In this document: in pieces, positions 52,770 through 62,200 of the stretch
Position numbering within the stretch: the first letter of the stretch is position 1
Layout: the number at the start of each line of letters is the position of its first letter
Assembly: GCA_902767775.1 (NCBI GenBank)
Contig: CACXIP010000006.1
Coordinates: forward strand, 124,001-188,000
Reading direction: 5' to 3'
DNA from: an uncultured Prevotellaceae bacterium
GTDB taxonomy: Bacteria; Bacteroidota; Bacteroidia; Bacteroidales; Bacteroidaceae
DNA length: 64,000 nucleotides
The notes under the pieces: model-generated
Database searches by the model: none
What the model was told of the DNA's origin: nothing
What the model saw: the letters and a program-made list of their open reading frames with translations, nothing else
Made by a program: the position numbers and the translations under genes

Positions 52770-55700
52770 ATGACTATGAAGAAGAAATTATCCGCAATGG
52801 CAATGGCAGGATTGCTCACATTGGGGGCGAGTGCCCAAAACAAACCGATGAAGGCCTACATGGTGGCCGACGCGCATCTCGACACGCAATGGAACTGGGA
52901 TGTGCAGGCCACCATACGCGACCATATCAGGAACACGCTCGACCAAAACCTGTTCTTGCTGCGGCAATATCCCCACTATGTGTTCAATTTCGAGGGTGCC
53001 GTGAAGTATTCATGGATGAAGGAGTATTATCCTTCGCAATACAATGAGATGAAGAAATATATCCATGAGGGTAGATGGCATATTGCCGGCAGCAGTTGGG
53101 ACGCCAACGAGACCGTCGTCTGCTCACCGGAGTCATTCCTCAGGAACATACTGCTCGGACAGACTTTCTACCGCAAGGAGTTCAACACGGAGGGCACCGA
53201 TATCTTCTTGCCCGATTGCTTCGGCTTCGGTTACGCCCTGCCCACCCTGGCGGCTCATTGCAGCCTTATCGGCTTCTCCTCACAAAAACTGGTGTGGCGC
53301 AACAAACCTTTCTATGAGGACGGAAAGAGATACCCCTTCACCGTCGGTCTGTGGCAGGGCATCGACGGCAGCCGCATCATGATGGCCCACGGATTCAGTT
53401 ACGGGCAGCGCTGGGAGGATGAGGACCTGTCGCAGAACAAGATGCTCATCAGCGAGGTGCGCCAAAGTCCGCTGAACATCGCCTACCGCTATTACGGCAC
53501 TGGCGATATCGGCGGTTCGCCCACCATCACTTCTGTCAGGGCAGTGGAGAAAGGCATCAATGGCGACGGACCGGTGCAGATTGTCAGTGCCACAAGCGAC
53601 CAGTTGTATAAGGACTTCATGCCTTTCGACAAGCATCCCGAACTGCCTGTCTTCGATGGCGAACTGACCATGGACCTGCATGGCAACGGCTGCTATACCT
53701 CACAGGCTGCCATGAAACTCTACAACAGGCAGAACGAGCACCTCGGCGATGCTGCAGAGCGTGCTTCGGTCATCGCCAACTGGTTGGGTGAGACCGAATA
53801 TCCGAGCGCACTGCTCACAGACACATGGAAAAGAACCATCTGGCATCAGTTCCACGATGACCTGACGGGCACCTCCATCCCCAAAGCCTATGAGTTCTCA
53901 TGGAACGACGAGTTGCTGGCATTGAAGAAGTTCTCGGATGTGCTGACGCATGGCGTGTCGGCCGTCGCCCGACACATGGACACCAGGACGAAGGGCACTC
54001 CAGTGGCGGTGTACAACAACGAGGCTTTCGAGGCGGTCTCCTTGGCGAAGGTGAGAATTGACGATGGCAACGATTATGTGGTGACTGCTCCTGACGGGAA
54101 AAAGGTGCGCTCGCAGGTGGTGGAGCAGGAGAGTGGCAGGTTCTTGCTCTTCGATGCCAAGGTGCCTGCTGCCGGTGTTGCGGTGTTCGACGTGAAAACC
54201 GCCGGTAAGTTCAAACCCGCTGCTTCCCGACAGGGACGGAAGATAGAGTCGGCACGCTATTCTCTTGAGGTCAACGAATCGGGCGACATCGCCTCCATCA
54301 TCGACAAACAGAATGGGAAACAACTTGTCGCACCAGGCAAAAGCATCCGACTCGTTGTCTTCGACGATTGTCGCTCTGCCCAGTGGCCGGCATGGGAGAT
54401 TCATAAAGCCACTCTTGACAAGGCTCCCCTTCCCGTGAGCGACGTGCTCAGCATCGCCGTCGAGGAGGGCGCAATGAGGCATACCATCGTCGTCAGAAAA
54501 CGTTATGGCGACTCAGAAATCACTCAGCGGATTCATCTTTATGAGGGCAATCTGGCCGACAGGATTGATGTGGAGAATGCTGTCGACTGGCGCTCCCTCA
54601 ATGCCTTGCTCAAGACAGAATTCGCACTCAACGTCGCCAATGAGATGGCGTCTTATGACATCGGACTGGGACATGTGAAAAGGGGAAACAACAAGGAGAA
54701 CCAATACGAGGTATACGCACATCAGTGGACCGATCTGACCGACCGCTCCGGGGACTATGGTGTCACGATTCTCAACGATTCCCGCTATGGATGGGACAAG
54801 CCCAATGACAACACGCTCAGACTGTCGCTGCTCTACTCTCCGCAACCAGACAGGGGGTATGTGTATCAGGCTCGGCAGGATTTCGGACACCATGTCTTCA
54901 CCTACAGCATCATGGGACATCAAGGACAGCTCGACCCCGCTGCGACCGCCCGGAAGTCTGATTTGCTCAACAGTCCGCTCAAGGCATTCCATGTCACCAA
55001 GCACAAAGGTGAACTGGGCCGTGAGTTCTCGTTTGTCTCTGCCGACAACGACCAGGTGGTGGTCAGGGCGCTGAAGCAGGCTGAGGTGAGCGATGAGGTG
55101 GTGGTGCGACTGTATGAGATGGGTGGCAGAAGTGCCCAGAAGACACGCCTGACATTCGCTGGCGAAATTATCAAGGTCGTAGAGGCCGACGGCACGGAGC
55201 GCACGCGCAGGGCTGTTCCTTTCGACCCGCATTCTTTCGTGGCGGATATCAATCCGTTTGGAGTCAGGACTTATAAGGTGACACTGAAGAAAAAACCGCT
55301 CCAAAAGGTGGATGCCCGCATGCTGGAACTGCCATACGACCGCCATTGCTTCAGCTTCAATGAGTTCAGGTCGGTAGCCAACTTTGAGAACGGATACAGC
55401 TATTCCGCAGAGCTGTTGCCCGAGGGTGGCATCAGTGTGGGCGATGTGCCGTTCCGTTTCGGTGAGAGGGATGCCGCCAATGGTGTCTCATGCAAGGGGA
55501 ATGTGCTGAAGTGGGACTCCGACAAGGATTACAGCCATCTCTATCTTCTCGTGGCTTCCGATGACGGCGACCGCATGGCTGGATTCACCGCGGGCAATTC
55601 AAAGCAAGAGAGTCTGGTGCCGTTCTACTCCGGTTTTATCGGACAGTGGGGGCACGACAACCAGACGGAGGGTTACCTCAAGGATGCCGAGGTGGCGTAT

Positions 55701-56351
55701 GTCGGCAGCCACCGTCATTCCGCCGACGGTGATGAGCCTTATGAGTTCACCTATATGTTCCGTGTCCACATCGATTTGCCCAAGGGTGTCAGGCAGGTGA
55801 CGCTTCCTGACGATGGGCATGTGGTCGTCTTCGCCGCTACACTGGCGAATGATGAGCCGGATGCATCACAGGCAGCACCATTGTTCATCACCTCGTTGAA
55901 GGACAATGGGAAGGCAAAACTTGGCAAAGCTGATGATGCTGCCGTCAGTCTGCTCAAACAGGCGAAAATCGTGGCTGTGTCGGGTGAGGTGAACACCTCG
56001 GAGAGGGCTGCCAACCTGACCGACGGCAGAGACGACACCAAGTGGTGTGATGCAGGCACTGGTCCCAACTATGTGGTGTTCGACTTGGGAAAACCGACGG
56101 AGGTCAGACGCTGGCGGTTGGTCAATGCGGCATGTGAGATACCGTCATACATCACACGCACCTGTCTGTTGCAAGGGCGCAACAGCATGACGGAGGAATG
56201 GCAGACATTGGATATGTTTGACAGAAACAGGAATAATGTGGTCAACCGTTTATTCACCCCTGTGTCAGTCAGGTATGTCCGTCTCTTTGTCGTCAATCCC
56301 ACGCAGGACACCGACCCAGCAGCTCGTATTTACGAATTTGAGTTGTTCTGA
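52770..56351 (+). CDS. GH38 alpha-mannosidase with C-terminal F5/8-type module
   Basis: A 1193-residue secreted zinc enzyme with a signal peptide ending near residue 22 (ASAQ). The GH38 zinc site begins with His 36 and Asp 38 in DAHLDTQW. Asp 149 in PDCFGFGYALP is the probable nucleophile and zinc ligand, and WHQFHDDLTGTSI carries the last zinc His. The large beta domains follow to about 1040. Residues about 1050-1193 form an F5/8-type (CBM32-like) discoidin module (DGRDDTKWCD, ending YEFELF). The frame is open from 52716, but ATG 52770 or ATG 52776 gives the signal peptide. It is the last gene of the unit. With GH76 it points to alpha-mannan as part of the substrate. Confidence 0.93.
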   Translation: MTMKKKLSAMAMAGLLTLGASAQNKPMKAYMVADAHLDTQWNWDVQATIRDHIRNTLDQNLFLLRQYPHYVFNFEGAVKYSWMKEYYPSQYNEMKKYIHEGRWHIAGSSWDANETVVCSPESFLRNILLGQTFYRKEFNTEGTDIFLPDCFGFGYALPTLAAHCSLIGFSSQKLVWRNKPFYEDGKRYPFTVGLWQGIDGSRIMMAHGFSYGQRWEDEDLSQNKMLISEVRQSPLNIAYRYYGTGDIGGSPTITSVRAVEKGINGDGPVQIVSATSDQLYKDFMPFDKHPELPVFDGELTMDLHGNGCYTSQAAMKLYNRQNEHLGDAAERASVIANWLGETEYPSALLTDTWKRTIWHQFHDDLTGTSIPKAYEFSWNDELLALKKFSDVLTHGVSAVARHMDTRTKGTPVAVYNNEAFEAVSLAKVRIDDGNDYVVTAPDGKKVRSQVVEQESGRFLLFDAKVPAAGVAVFDVKTAGKFKPAASRQGRKIESARYSLEVNESGDIASIIDKQNGKQLVAPGKSIRLVVFDDCRSAQWPAWEIHKATLDKAPLPVSDVLSIAVEEGAMRHTIVVRKRYGDSEITQRIHLYEGNLADRIDVENAVDWRSLNALLKTEFALNVANEMASYDIGLGHVKRGNNKENQYEVYAHQWTDLTDRSGDYGVTILNDSRYGWDKPNDNTLRLSLLYSPQPDRGYVYQARQDFGHHVFTYSIMGHQGQLDPAATARKSDLLNSPLKAFHVTKHKGELGREFSFVSADNDQVVVRALKQAEVSDEVVVRLYEMGGRSAQKTRLTFAGEIIKVVEADGTERTRRAVPFDPHSFVADINPFGVRTYKVTLKKKPLQKVDARMLELPYDRHCFSFNEFRSVANFENGYSYSAELLPEGGISVGDVPFRFGERDAANGVSCKGNVLKWDSDKDYSHLYLLVASDDGDRMAGFTAGNSKQESLVPFYSGFIGQWGHDNQTEGYLKDAEVAYVGSHRHSADGDEPYEFTYMFRVHIDLPKGVRQVTLPDDGHVVVFAATLANDEPDASQAAPLFITSLKDNGKAKLGKADDAAVSLLKQAKIVAVSGEVNTSERAANLTDGRDDTKWCDAGTGPNYVVFDLGKPTEVRRWRLVNAACEIPSYITRTCLLQGRNSMTEEWQTLDMFDRNRNNVVNRLFTPVSVRYVRLFVVNPTQDTDPAARIYEFELF

Positions 56352-56360
56352 TAAATTGTT

Positions 56361-56394
56361 AGGAGTTTAGGAGTTTAGAAGTCTAGGAGTTTAG
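56361..56394 (+). repeat. Tandem 8-base repeat, four units
   Basis: Four units of AGGAGTTT (third unit AGAAGTCT) follow the GH38 stop by 9 bp. Probably a dispersed simple repeat. Confidence 0.75.
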
Positions 56395-56410
56395 ACAATA
56401 GCCCAACAAG

Positions 56411-56451
56411 AATGGCGGAGAGATATCCATATTTGGCGTCTCTCCGCCATT
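56411..56451 (+). terminator. Strong hairpin after the GH38 gene
   Basis: AATGGCGGAGAGA (56411-56423) pairs perfectly with TCTCTCCGCCATT (56439-56451), a 13-bp stem with a 15-base loop. It probably ends the second GH31 unit, though no T-run follows. Confidence 0.6.
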
Positions 56452-56472
56452 ATCTGCTGGTGCAACCTGTAG

Positions 56473-56492
56473 GGACGCGATGTATCGCGTCC
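56473..56492. repeat. Short perfect inverted repeat
   Basis: GGACGCGAT and ATCGCGTCC are separated by two bases. It may be part of a dispersed repetitive element with the G-rich repeat that follows. Confidence 0.6.
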
Positions 56493-56507
56493 GCTTGAGA
56501 TGCAACT

Positions 56508-56592
56508 CCCCTCCCATGAAGGGGAGGGGCAGGGGTGGGGTATGTAACTTCTTGTTTTTCAGAAAAATAATTCCCCACCCCAACCCCTCCCC
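56508..56592. repeat. G/C-block inverted repeats (REP-like) before a small gene
   Basis: A middle block GGGGAGGGGCAGGGGTGGGG (56521-56540) can pair with the left block CCCCTCCC (56508-56515) or, over 20 bp with two mismatches, with the right block (56573-56592). The two foldings exclude each other. The right block ends 8 bases before the ATG of the 63-residue peptide. It could be a palindromic dispersed repeat or an attenuator. Confidence 0.7.
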
Positions 56593-56600
56593 ACGCGTGG

Positions 56601-56792
56601 ATGAAGAAAAATTATCAGCAACCCGAAATCTGGGTGGAAAAATTGAATGCAGAGTACCAAGTGATGGCTGGAAGTCCAATAACCAACGAGGTGACCAGAA
56701 TCCAAGGCAATGCCGACATCACTTATGGCGGTGCTGGCACAGAAACTGCCAGAACCAATAGCAGCCTATGGGACGAAGGGGATGAAGAGTGA
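56601..56792 (+). CDS. Short acidic-tailed peptide, 63 residues
   Basis: A 63-residue peptide beginning MKKNYQQPEIWVEKLNAEYQ and ending SSLWDEGDEE. I recognise the style: many Prevotella and Bacteroides genomes carry peptides that start MKK.Y..P, have a small-residue middle (here VMAGSPITNEV) and end in W-D-E acids, but no function is established to my knowledge. The middle contains no clear Gly-Gly leader site and no signal peptide is seen. It stands alone between the PUL and the BREX island, directly after G-rich inverted repeats. Confidence 0.6.
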   Translation: MKKNYQQPEIWVEKLNAEYQVMAGSPITNEVTRIQGNADITYGGAGTETARTNSSLWDEGDEE

Positions 56793-56852
56793 GGAGAAAC
56801 ACCATAGCACTTCTATAAACAACACAGCCTCCATACACGACGTGAGGAAGCC

Positions 56853-56886
56853 AGAAAAACGATAGGCTTCACCAGGTGATTGGCTG
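56853..56886 (+). repeat. 34-bp direct repeat, copy 1
   Basis: 29 of 34 bases match copy 2 at 57594-57627; both read AGAA.AACGATAGGC at the left end and GGCTG at the right, with an internal TCAC...GTGA palindrome. The two copies flank the SIMPL gene. Confidence 0.7.
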
Positions 56887-56897
56887 CTCGTGTCCAA

Positions 56898-56959
56898 ATC
56901 AATAAAAGCAGGTGGATAAAGTTCCTTTTTATGGGAACTATCCACCTGCTTTTATTGAT
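56898..56959. repeat. Long near-perfect hairpin
   Basis: A 21-bp arm (56898-56918, ATCAATAAAAGCAGGTGGAT then A) pairs perfectly with 56939-56959, and an inner AGTTCC (56920-56925) pairs with GGAACT (56934-56939). The whole 62 bases form one strong stem-loop with a T-rich loop. It is too symmetric for an ordinary terminator and lies at the edge of the BREX island. Confidence 0.8.
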
Positions 56960-57041
56960 GTCGCATCTGCTTATGTCTCAAATGATGAGCAAAAGATGCA
57001 AATAATTGAATGATGTACCACGAAATGAGACAAGCGAAGCC

Positions 57042-57049
57042 TATTTTTG
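57042..57049 (+). promoter_or_regulatory. -7 promoter box of the SIMPL gene
   Basis: TATTTTTG is a perfect TAnnTTTG box 31 bp before ATG 57081. It rules out the in-frame ATG at 57006 as the start, since that lies upstream of the promoter. Confidence 0.55.
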
Positions 57050-57080
57050 CAATAAAATAAATAACTCATTTTGTATAATC

Positions 57081-57509
57081 ATGGAAAATTATAATGGAAC
57101 CATATCTGTACATGGAAGAGGCAGCATACATGTTGTCCCCGATGTAACTCGTTTGGAAGTGATGGTTGAAAGTGTGTTCGTCAATTATGAGACGGCCTAC
57201 AAGCAAGCTCGTGAAAACACCATCAGAGACCCACGTCCTTATCAACTAAAAATCTTGGAACGTGCAGTGAAAGACGCCCAAGAGAAAGCCGAAATGATGG
57301 CCAAAGCTGCCGGATGTCAACTTGGTGAGGTAAATAGCATTACCTATGGTAAGCAGGAACTGACGTTCCACTCCCAGGCACGTTTTATCCATTCCAATAA
57401 AGAAGCAATGACCTGTGACGCCAATAGTTTGAATATTGAGCCTGACGACTTGGTGATGAGCGACAGTGTAGATGTGTCATGGAATCTGGTTAAAATGGAA
57501 ACGTCTTAG
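57081..57509 (+). CDS. SIMPL-domain (DUF541) protein with internal deletion
   Basis: A 142-residue protein with both ends of the SIMPL/DUF541 fold: ISVHGRGSIHVVPDVTRLEV at the N-terminus and ILERAVKDAQEKAEMMAKAA then GCQLGEVNSI at the C-terminus. Family members are usually above 200 residues. Here the sequence passes from YKQARENT straight to IRDPRPYQ near base 57220, so about 70-80 central residues appear to be missing in frame. No signal peptide is seen. The function of the family is not settled; this copy may be non-functional although still open. Confidence 0.7.
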   Translation: MENYNGTISVHGRGSIHVVPDVTRLEVMVESVFVNYETAYKQARENTIRDPRPYQLKILERAVKDAQEKAEMMAKAAGCQLGEVNSITYGKQELTFHSQARFIHSNKEAMTCDANSLNIEPDDLVMSDSVDVSWNLVKMETS

Positions 57510-57593
57510 AACGGTTCTTGATAGTCAGGATTTCTTTTGCCAGCGATATCTCAAAGTAGAAATCCAACAAAAGGAAAATAACAAGAAGAACGA

Positions 57594-57627
57594 TAGGCAT
57601 CACTATGTGATAGGCTGGTACAAAGCC
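57594..57627 (+). repeat. 34-bp direct repeat, copy 2
   Basis: Partner of the copy at 56853-56886. Both copies can be read as KNDR.H.VIG in one frame, so they could be remnants of a duplicated coding end. Downstream sequence (AGGTG... AAAGTTC) is also loosely shared. Confidence 0.7.
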
Positions 57628-57722
57628 AGGTGAATATTTTCTTTAAAGTTCGTTAATCCACAAAAAATTACTCAAAATCAAAAATAATTTCCAAAACAGA
57701 AAATATTTTCGAATCAATTTCG

Positions 57723-57730
57723 TATATTTG
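57723..57730 (+). promoter_or_regulatory. -7 promoter box of the BREX operon with overlapping direct repeat
   Basis: TATATTTG is a perfect TAnnTTTG box 23 bp before the regulator ATG. TTTCGAAT (57707) and TTTCGTAT (57718) repeat 11 bp apart, one helical turn, with the second overlapping the box. This could be the operator of the adjacent XRE protein; that is inference. Confidence 0.55.
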
Positions 57731-57753
57731 CAACTAAATGTGACTATTTATCT

Positions 57754-57996
57754 ATGGAAAGCAAAAAACTGAACCGTCTAAGGGTTGTAATAGCAGAAAA
57801 AAACTTGTCCAACAAGTGGCTCTCAGAGCAGCTTGGAGTTGGTCAGGCTACAATATCTAAGTGGGTTACTAACTCTTCTCAGCCGAATTTGGAGATGCTG
57901 ATAAAGATTTCCAAACTATTGGAGATTGATGTAAACGATCTTATCCGATTTGACGAAGTCATTGTGGAGAAGAAAGTTTTACCAAATAAAGAATAA
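57754..57996 (+). CDS. XRE-family helix-turn-helix regulator of BREX operon
   Basis: An 80-residue protein that is almost only an XRE/Cro-type helix-turn-helix (about 8-62: KNLSNKWLSEQLGVGQATIS, then PNLEMLIKISKLLEIDVNDL). It starts 23 bp after a -7 box and is 6 bp from brxA, so it is the first gene of the defence operon and probably its repressor. It has no partner toxin. Confidence 0.88.
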   Translation: MESKKLNRLRVVIAEKNLSNKWLSEQLGVGQATISKWVTNSSQPNLEMLIKISKLLEIDVNDLIRFDEVIVEKKVLPNKE

Positions 57997-58002
57997 AGGG
58001 GA

Positions 58003-58641
58003 ATGGCAACTGAATCTAACGCCTATAATATGTCATTTACAGCAGGTGCAGCAATGTTAAATGAAATGCATGCTGTGGCTGAAGCATTTTTAGAATGTGG
58101 CGGTGACTGGAAGCTGACAAAGGAAAAGACCTTCAAGGAGAACTTGATGGAAAAGGAAAAGATGTCTTCCAATCAACGCTACTTTGCTCTGATGAAACAG
58201 CGTATTGAAGTCTTAAATACAACTGAACTCGATATGTTTGTGAACGGTACTGTAGCCGTTCGTCGGCTCATTGTATTGTTGGCCATTTGCAAGGCGCACT
58301 CCTTTATTTCTGATTTCATTTCCGAGAATGTGCGTGACTGCTTTTACAACCAATACGAGAAAATTACTCCTGCCAATTTCAATGAGTTTTATAACGAAAA
58401 GAAATATGTGCATCCCGAATTGGAAAAAGTGACAGAACTTACGGTAGGAAAAATGAGGCAAGTGATTTTCCGCATCCTTGAACAGACAGAGCTGATAGAA
58501 GATGCAGAATCTGGAATACTCCATCGGCCTTATCTTTCCGAAACACTAGAACGTTTAGTGGTTCAAGATGACCCGAAGTGGCTTGCCATATATCTATATT
58601 CCAATAACGAAATCAATAATCTAAGAGACCTATATGTTTAA
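58003..58641 (+). CDS. brxA: BREX protein BrxA (DUF1819)
   Basis: A 212-residue protein of the BrxA/DUF1819 family. Family features are the start YNMSFTAGAAMLNEM, the middle RRLIVLLAICKAHSFISDFI and HPELEKVTELTVGKMRQVIF. BrxA is a small DNA-binding core protein of type 1 BREX. A good ribosome site (AAAGGGGA) precedes the ATG. Its stop overlaps brxB by 8 bp. Confidence 0.9.
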   Translation: MATESNAYNMSFTAGAAMLNEMHAVAEAFLECGGDWKLTKEKTFKENLMEKEKMSSNQRYFALMKQRIEVLNTTELDMFVNGTVAVRRLIVLLAICKAHSFISDFISENVRDCFYNQYEKITPANFNEFYNEKKYVHPELEKVTELTVGKMRQVIFRILEQTELIEDAESGILHRPYLSETLERLVVQDDPKWLAIYLYSNNEINNLRDLYV

Positions 58642-59215
58642 TCAAACTACAGATTTAGAAACGCTGTTTGAAGGTTTATACAACAAGTTAGTTTCTCCAA
58701 ATTTCGGAAAGAACCTTGGAGGTGAACTGCCATTGTTTATTCAGCCCATACCATCAGCATTTCAAACTGATGCAGAGGGGCAGATTAAACGCCTTTCCTC
58801 TCGATTGGCAAGAAAGGGAATAGTAACAGTGGGCATTAATTTGTATGACCTTTGTATGGACATTCTTAAAGAACAAGATGTGCTGGAAACAATCCTTGCG
58901 GAAGAGCAAAACCTTGAAAGAGAAGACATCATATCAACTCTAGATAGTGTGCTCGACATCAAGACGGTCATCATTCCCAAGATCAAAGAAATAATCTTAG
59001 AGGCTAATCCTCGATTTGCATTTATCAGTGGAGTTGGGAGTGTTTATCCTTTCGTCCGCTCACATGGCATTCTCAACAATATTGATGAATTAGCCAGTGA
59101 GTGCAATCTTATTCTTTTCTTTCCAGGAGAATACAATAACCTCCAGTTAAAGCTTTTCGGCAGTATCTCTGACGAGAACTATTACCGTGGACATAATCTT
59201 AATGAACTAAGCTAA
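58634..59215 (+). CDS. brxB: BREX protein BrxB (DUF1788)
   Basis: A 193-residue DUF1788 protein. Features are FIQPIPSAFQTDAEGQIKRL near the start, and RFAFISGVGSVYPFVRSHGI followed by LILFFPGEY in the C-terminal half, where BrxB proteins carry a similar phrase. The start lies inside brxA (8 bp overlap) and brxC follows after 12 bp. The molecular role of BrxB is not settled. Confidence 0.9.
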   Translation: MFNQTTDLETLFEGLYNKLVSPNFGKNLGGELPLFIQPIPSAFQTDAEGQIKRLSSRLARKGIVTVGINLYDLCMDILKEQDVLETILAEEQNLEREDIISTLDSVLDIKTVIIPKIKEIILEANPRFAFISGVGSVYPFVRSHGILNNIDELASECNLILFFPGEYNNLQLKLFGSISDENYYRGHNLNELS

Positions 59216-59227
59216 AATCTCATTTCT

Positions 59228-62200
59228 ATGATACAACAACATATCTATTCAAAGGACATCACACGTAATATCAATGGTGTCATCAAGGCAGACAGCAAGT
59301 CAGAACTTGCTGATGAAATCAGGGAGTATGTAATCACCGCTGAACAAATGCAGCCAAGACTTTTGCCTGCTTTGTTCAAGACGCTTGTACCACCAGCAAA
59401 ACCAACTTGTGTATGGATTTCAGGTGACTTCGGTAGCGGAAAATCGCACTTGTTGAAAATTCTCTCCTATGTTCTTGAAAATGAACTTGTGGTTGATGGC
59501 CGCAAGTGTGCAGAGATATTTGCCGACAAGGCAAATGATGACTTTGAATTGAAAGGTGATATTCAGAAAGCATGCCGTGTCTCAACAGAAAGCATATTGT
59601 TTAACATTCAGGAGAAACTTGATGGTATCGGCAAAAATCAGATAGACCCAGTTCTTAACATCTTCCTGAAGGAGTTTAACCGCAAACTTGGATTTGATGA
59701 CAAAAAACCTGAGATTGCCGAGATTGAGCGTTATTTTGCAAAGAAGGGAAAATATGAATGGCTGAAATCAGAATATAAGGCTCGTTTTGGCAAGGAATGG
59801 GTAGATGACCGCCCGACCATCCTTCTGAAAAAACAGAACCTGGCCAAACTACTTGCCGATGTTGATGGCACAAGTGTAGAAGTCGCACTTAACAACATCA
59901 CTACTCAAATCAACAAATACACACTCGATATTGATGGATTCGTGGCTCTCATCAAAGCACATTTGGAGGAACAGACTCCTGGCAGTCGTTTTATATTCTT
60001 TGTTGACGAAGTAGGTCAGTTTATTGGCAAGGACGTTCATCGTATGCTCAGCCTACAGACCATCGCCGAAGGACTCATCGATAAGACTGACGGGCGTGCT
60101 TCCATCATAGTCACCTCACAGATGGATATTGATGCCACACTTGGCAACTTGGAAAAGCAACAAGAATATGACTTCTCTCGCATCCAAGGTCGTTTTACCA
60201 CCCGCATCAATCTTACAAGTGCCAACGCTGACGAAGTGATTCAACGTCGTCTATTGGAGAAAAAGGAACAACCACAACAGCAGCTCTGTTTGGTGTATGA
60301 TGAACACAGAAACATTATTAAGAGTCTCTTCAATTTTGGAGACAACAGCCAGTTCAAGTGTTCTTACAAATCTGACGCCCAGTTTGCCATCGACTTTCCT
60401 TTTGTCGATTATCAGTTTGACTTGCTTCAGCGTTGTATCATTGAACTAAGTAAAAACAATGCATTCAGTGGTAAACAGCAGTCTGTAGGTGAGCGTTCTT
60501 TGCTGACAATCACCCAGGAAGTGGCAAAAGCCTACAAGGACAAAGACTTGAACCATATTGTACAATTTTGTGATATGTACGAAGGCATCCGTGGCATTCT
60601 CCAAACAAAAATTCAGTCAGACATACAACAAGCAGAACATACCCTTGATGACGAGATGGCATTGAAAGTATTGAAAGCTCTCTTCCTCGTCAAGTATGTC
60701 AAGGGCTTTCCTTCAAACGTTGATAATATCACCAAAATCATGCTTCCTACCCTTGACTCTGATTTTCCTGAATATAAGAGCAAAATACAGGAAGCACTCA
60801 ATAAACTCGTTCACCAATCTTATATTGAAAAGGGTGCCAATGATGAATACCATTACCAAACCAACGAGGAAAAAGACATTGAGACAGAGATTAAGAATGA
60901 GGAACTCCAACCGGATGCCATTAACAATGAACTAAAAAAGATTTTCCGTGATGAGATTTTCTCTGACAATAGGATCAAACTGTCTAATTTTAAGATATTC
61001 CCATACGGACGTATCGTTGATGAACAACAAGATGGCCGTGATGCAGAAATGTACATCCACTTTGTCACACCTCTGAATGGATTGACGAATACCGATCCTG
61101 CCACTATGACAATGTATTCCATGCAACATACTAACCAATTGTGTGTTGTTCTTGGTGAAGATAAGTATATGGCGGAGGACATTGCTATGTTTAAGAAGGC
61201 AGACAAGTGTCTCACCCGACTTCTTTCTGTTGGTAACGACAACTATCGTCAGCAGATTGTTACGGACAAACGACGCGTAAATTCTCGTCGTCGCGAAAGC
61301 ATCGTCACTCGGTTGACCGACCTCACTAAGAATGCTCGTCTCTATATGGCTGGTCAGGAGATAACGGATATTCGCCAGACCGACCTTAGCAATCGTTTGA
61401 ATGAGGGAATGGCCAAACTCGTTGAGCAAGTCTATACGAACCTAAAGATGCTTACCATTGAATATGATGATGCGATGTTGAAGTCTATCATTAATAGTAC
61501 AACAAGTGGCACTTTCTTTGGGCAGGAGATGGACAACTGTTCACAGGAAATTTTCAACTGGCTCAATCGCAACAAGCAACTTAGTATCAGAACCAAGGTT
61601 AAAGATCTTGTTGATTATTTCCGTGGCAACACTTACGGATGGTATCAGACTGCAACCCTTTGCATTTTGGCCAAGCTCTATAAAATGGATAAGATTTCCT
61701 TCCGTTCGAATGGTAGTCCCGTGGCCGATCGTGATCTCTATACCAATATGACCAATAGCAACCAGCAGGCTGTGCTTATTGTTGATATCGAGGAAACAAT
61801 TACTCCTTCTCAGGTTGCCAAATTGAAGAGCTTGTATAGAGAGTTCTTCGATGATGAGAGCTGCTCTGCTCAAAGTGCTAAAGATGTTCATCAACAGTTT
61901 GTCGCGCGTCTCAACAAGTTGATTGAAGAGCTTCGAAATGTGAAAGACCAAAACAACTTTGAGTTCACTAAGCCTTTGGCAGAGATTATCCCTCAATTCC
62001 AACAGATAGCGAATTGTGTCTATCCTTCTTTGTATAACAAGACAAATCAGATAGAAGACGCCATCGACAGAAAGGTTGATGAAGCGGATTTGATACGTGA
62101 TTTTGTAGGTGGCAATCAATATAATATCTTTAAACATATTGAGACCACAAAGAAGGGCATACAGGCAAACATCGCATATGTGTCAACGGAGCTTGTTCAA

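Noticed and set aside
56898-56959. Hairpin as a tRNA or riboswitch
   Set aside because: There is no cloverleaf, no CCA-type end and no conserved loop; it is one long stem.
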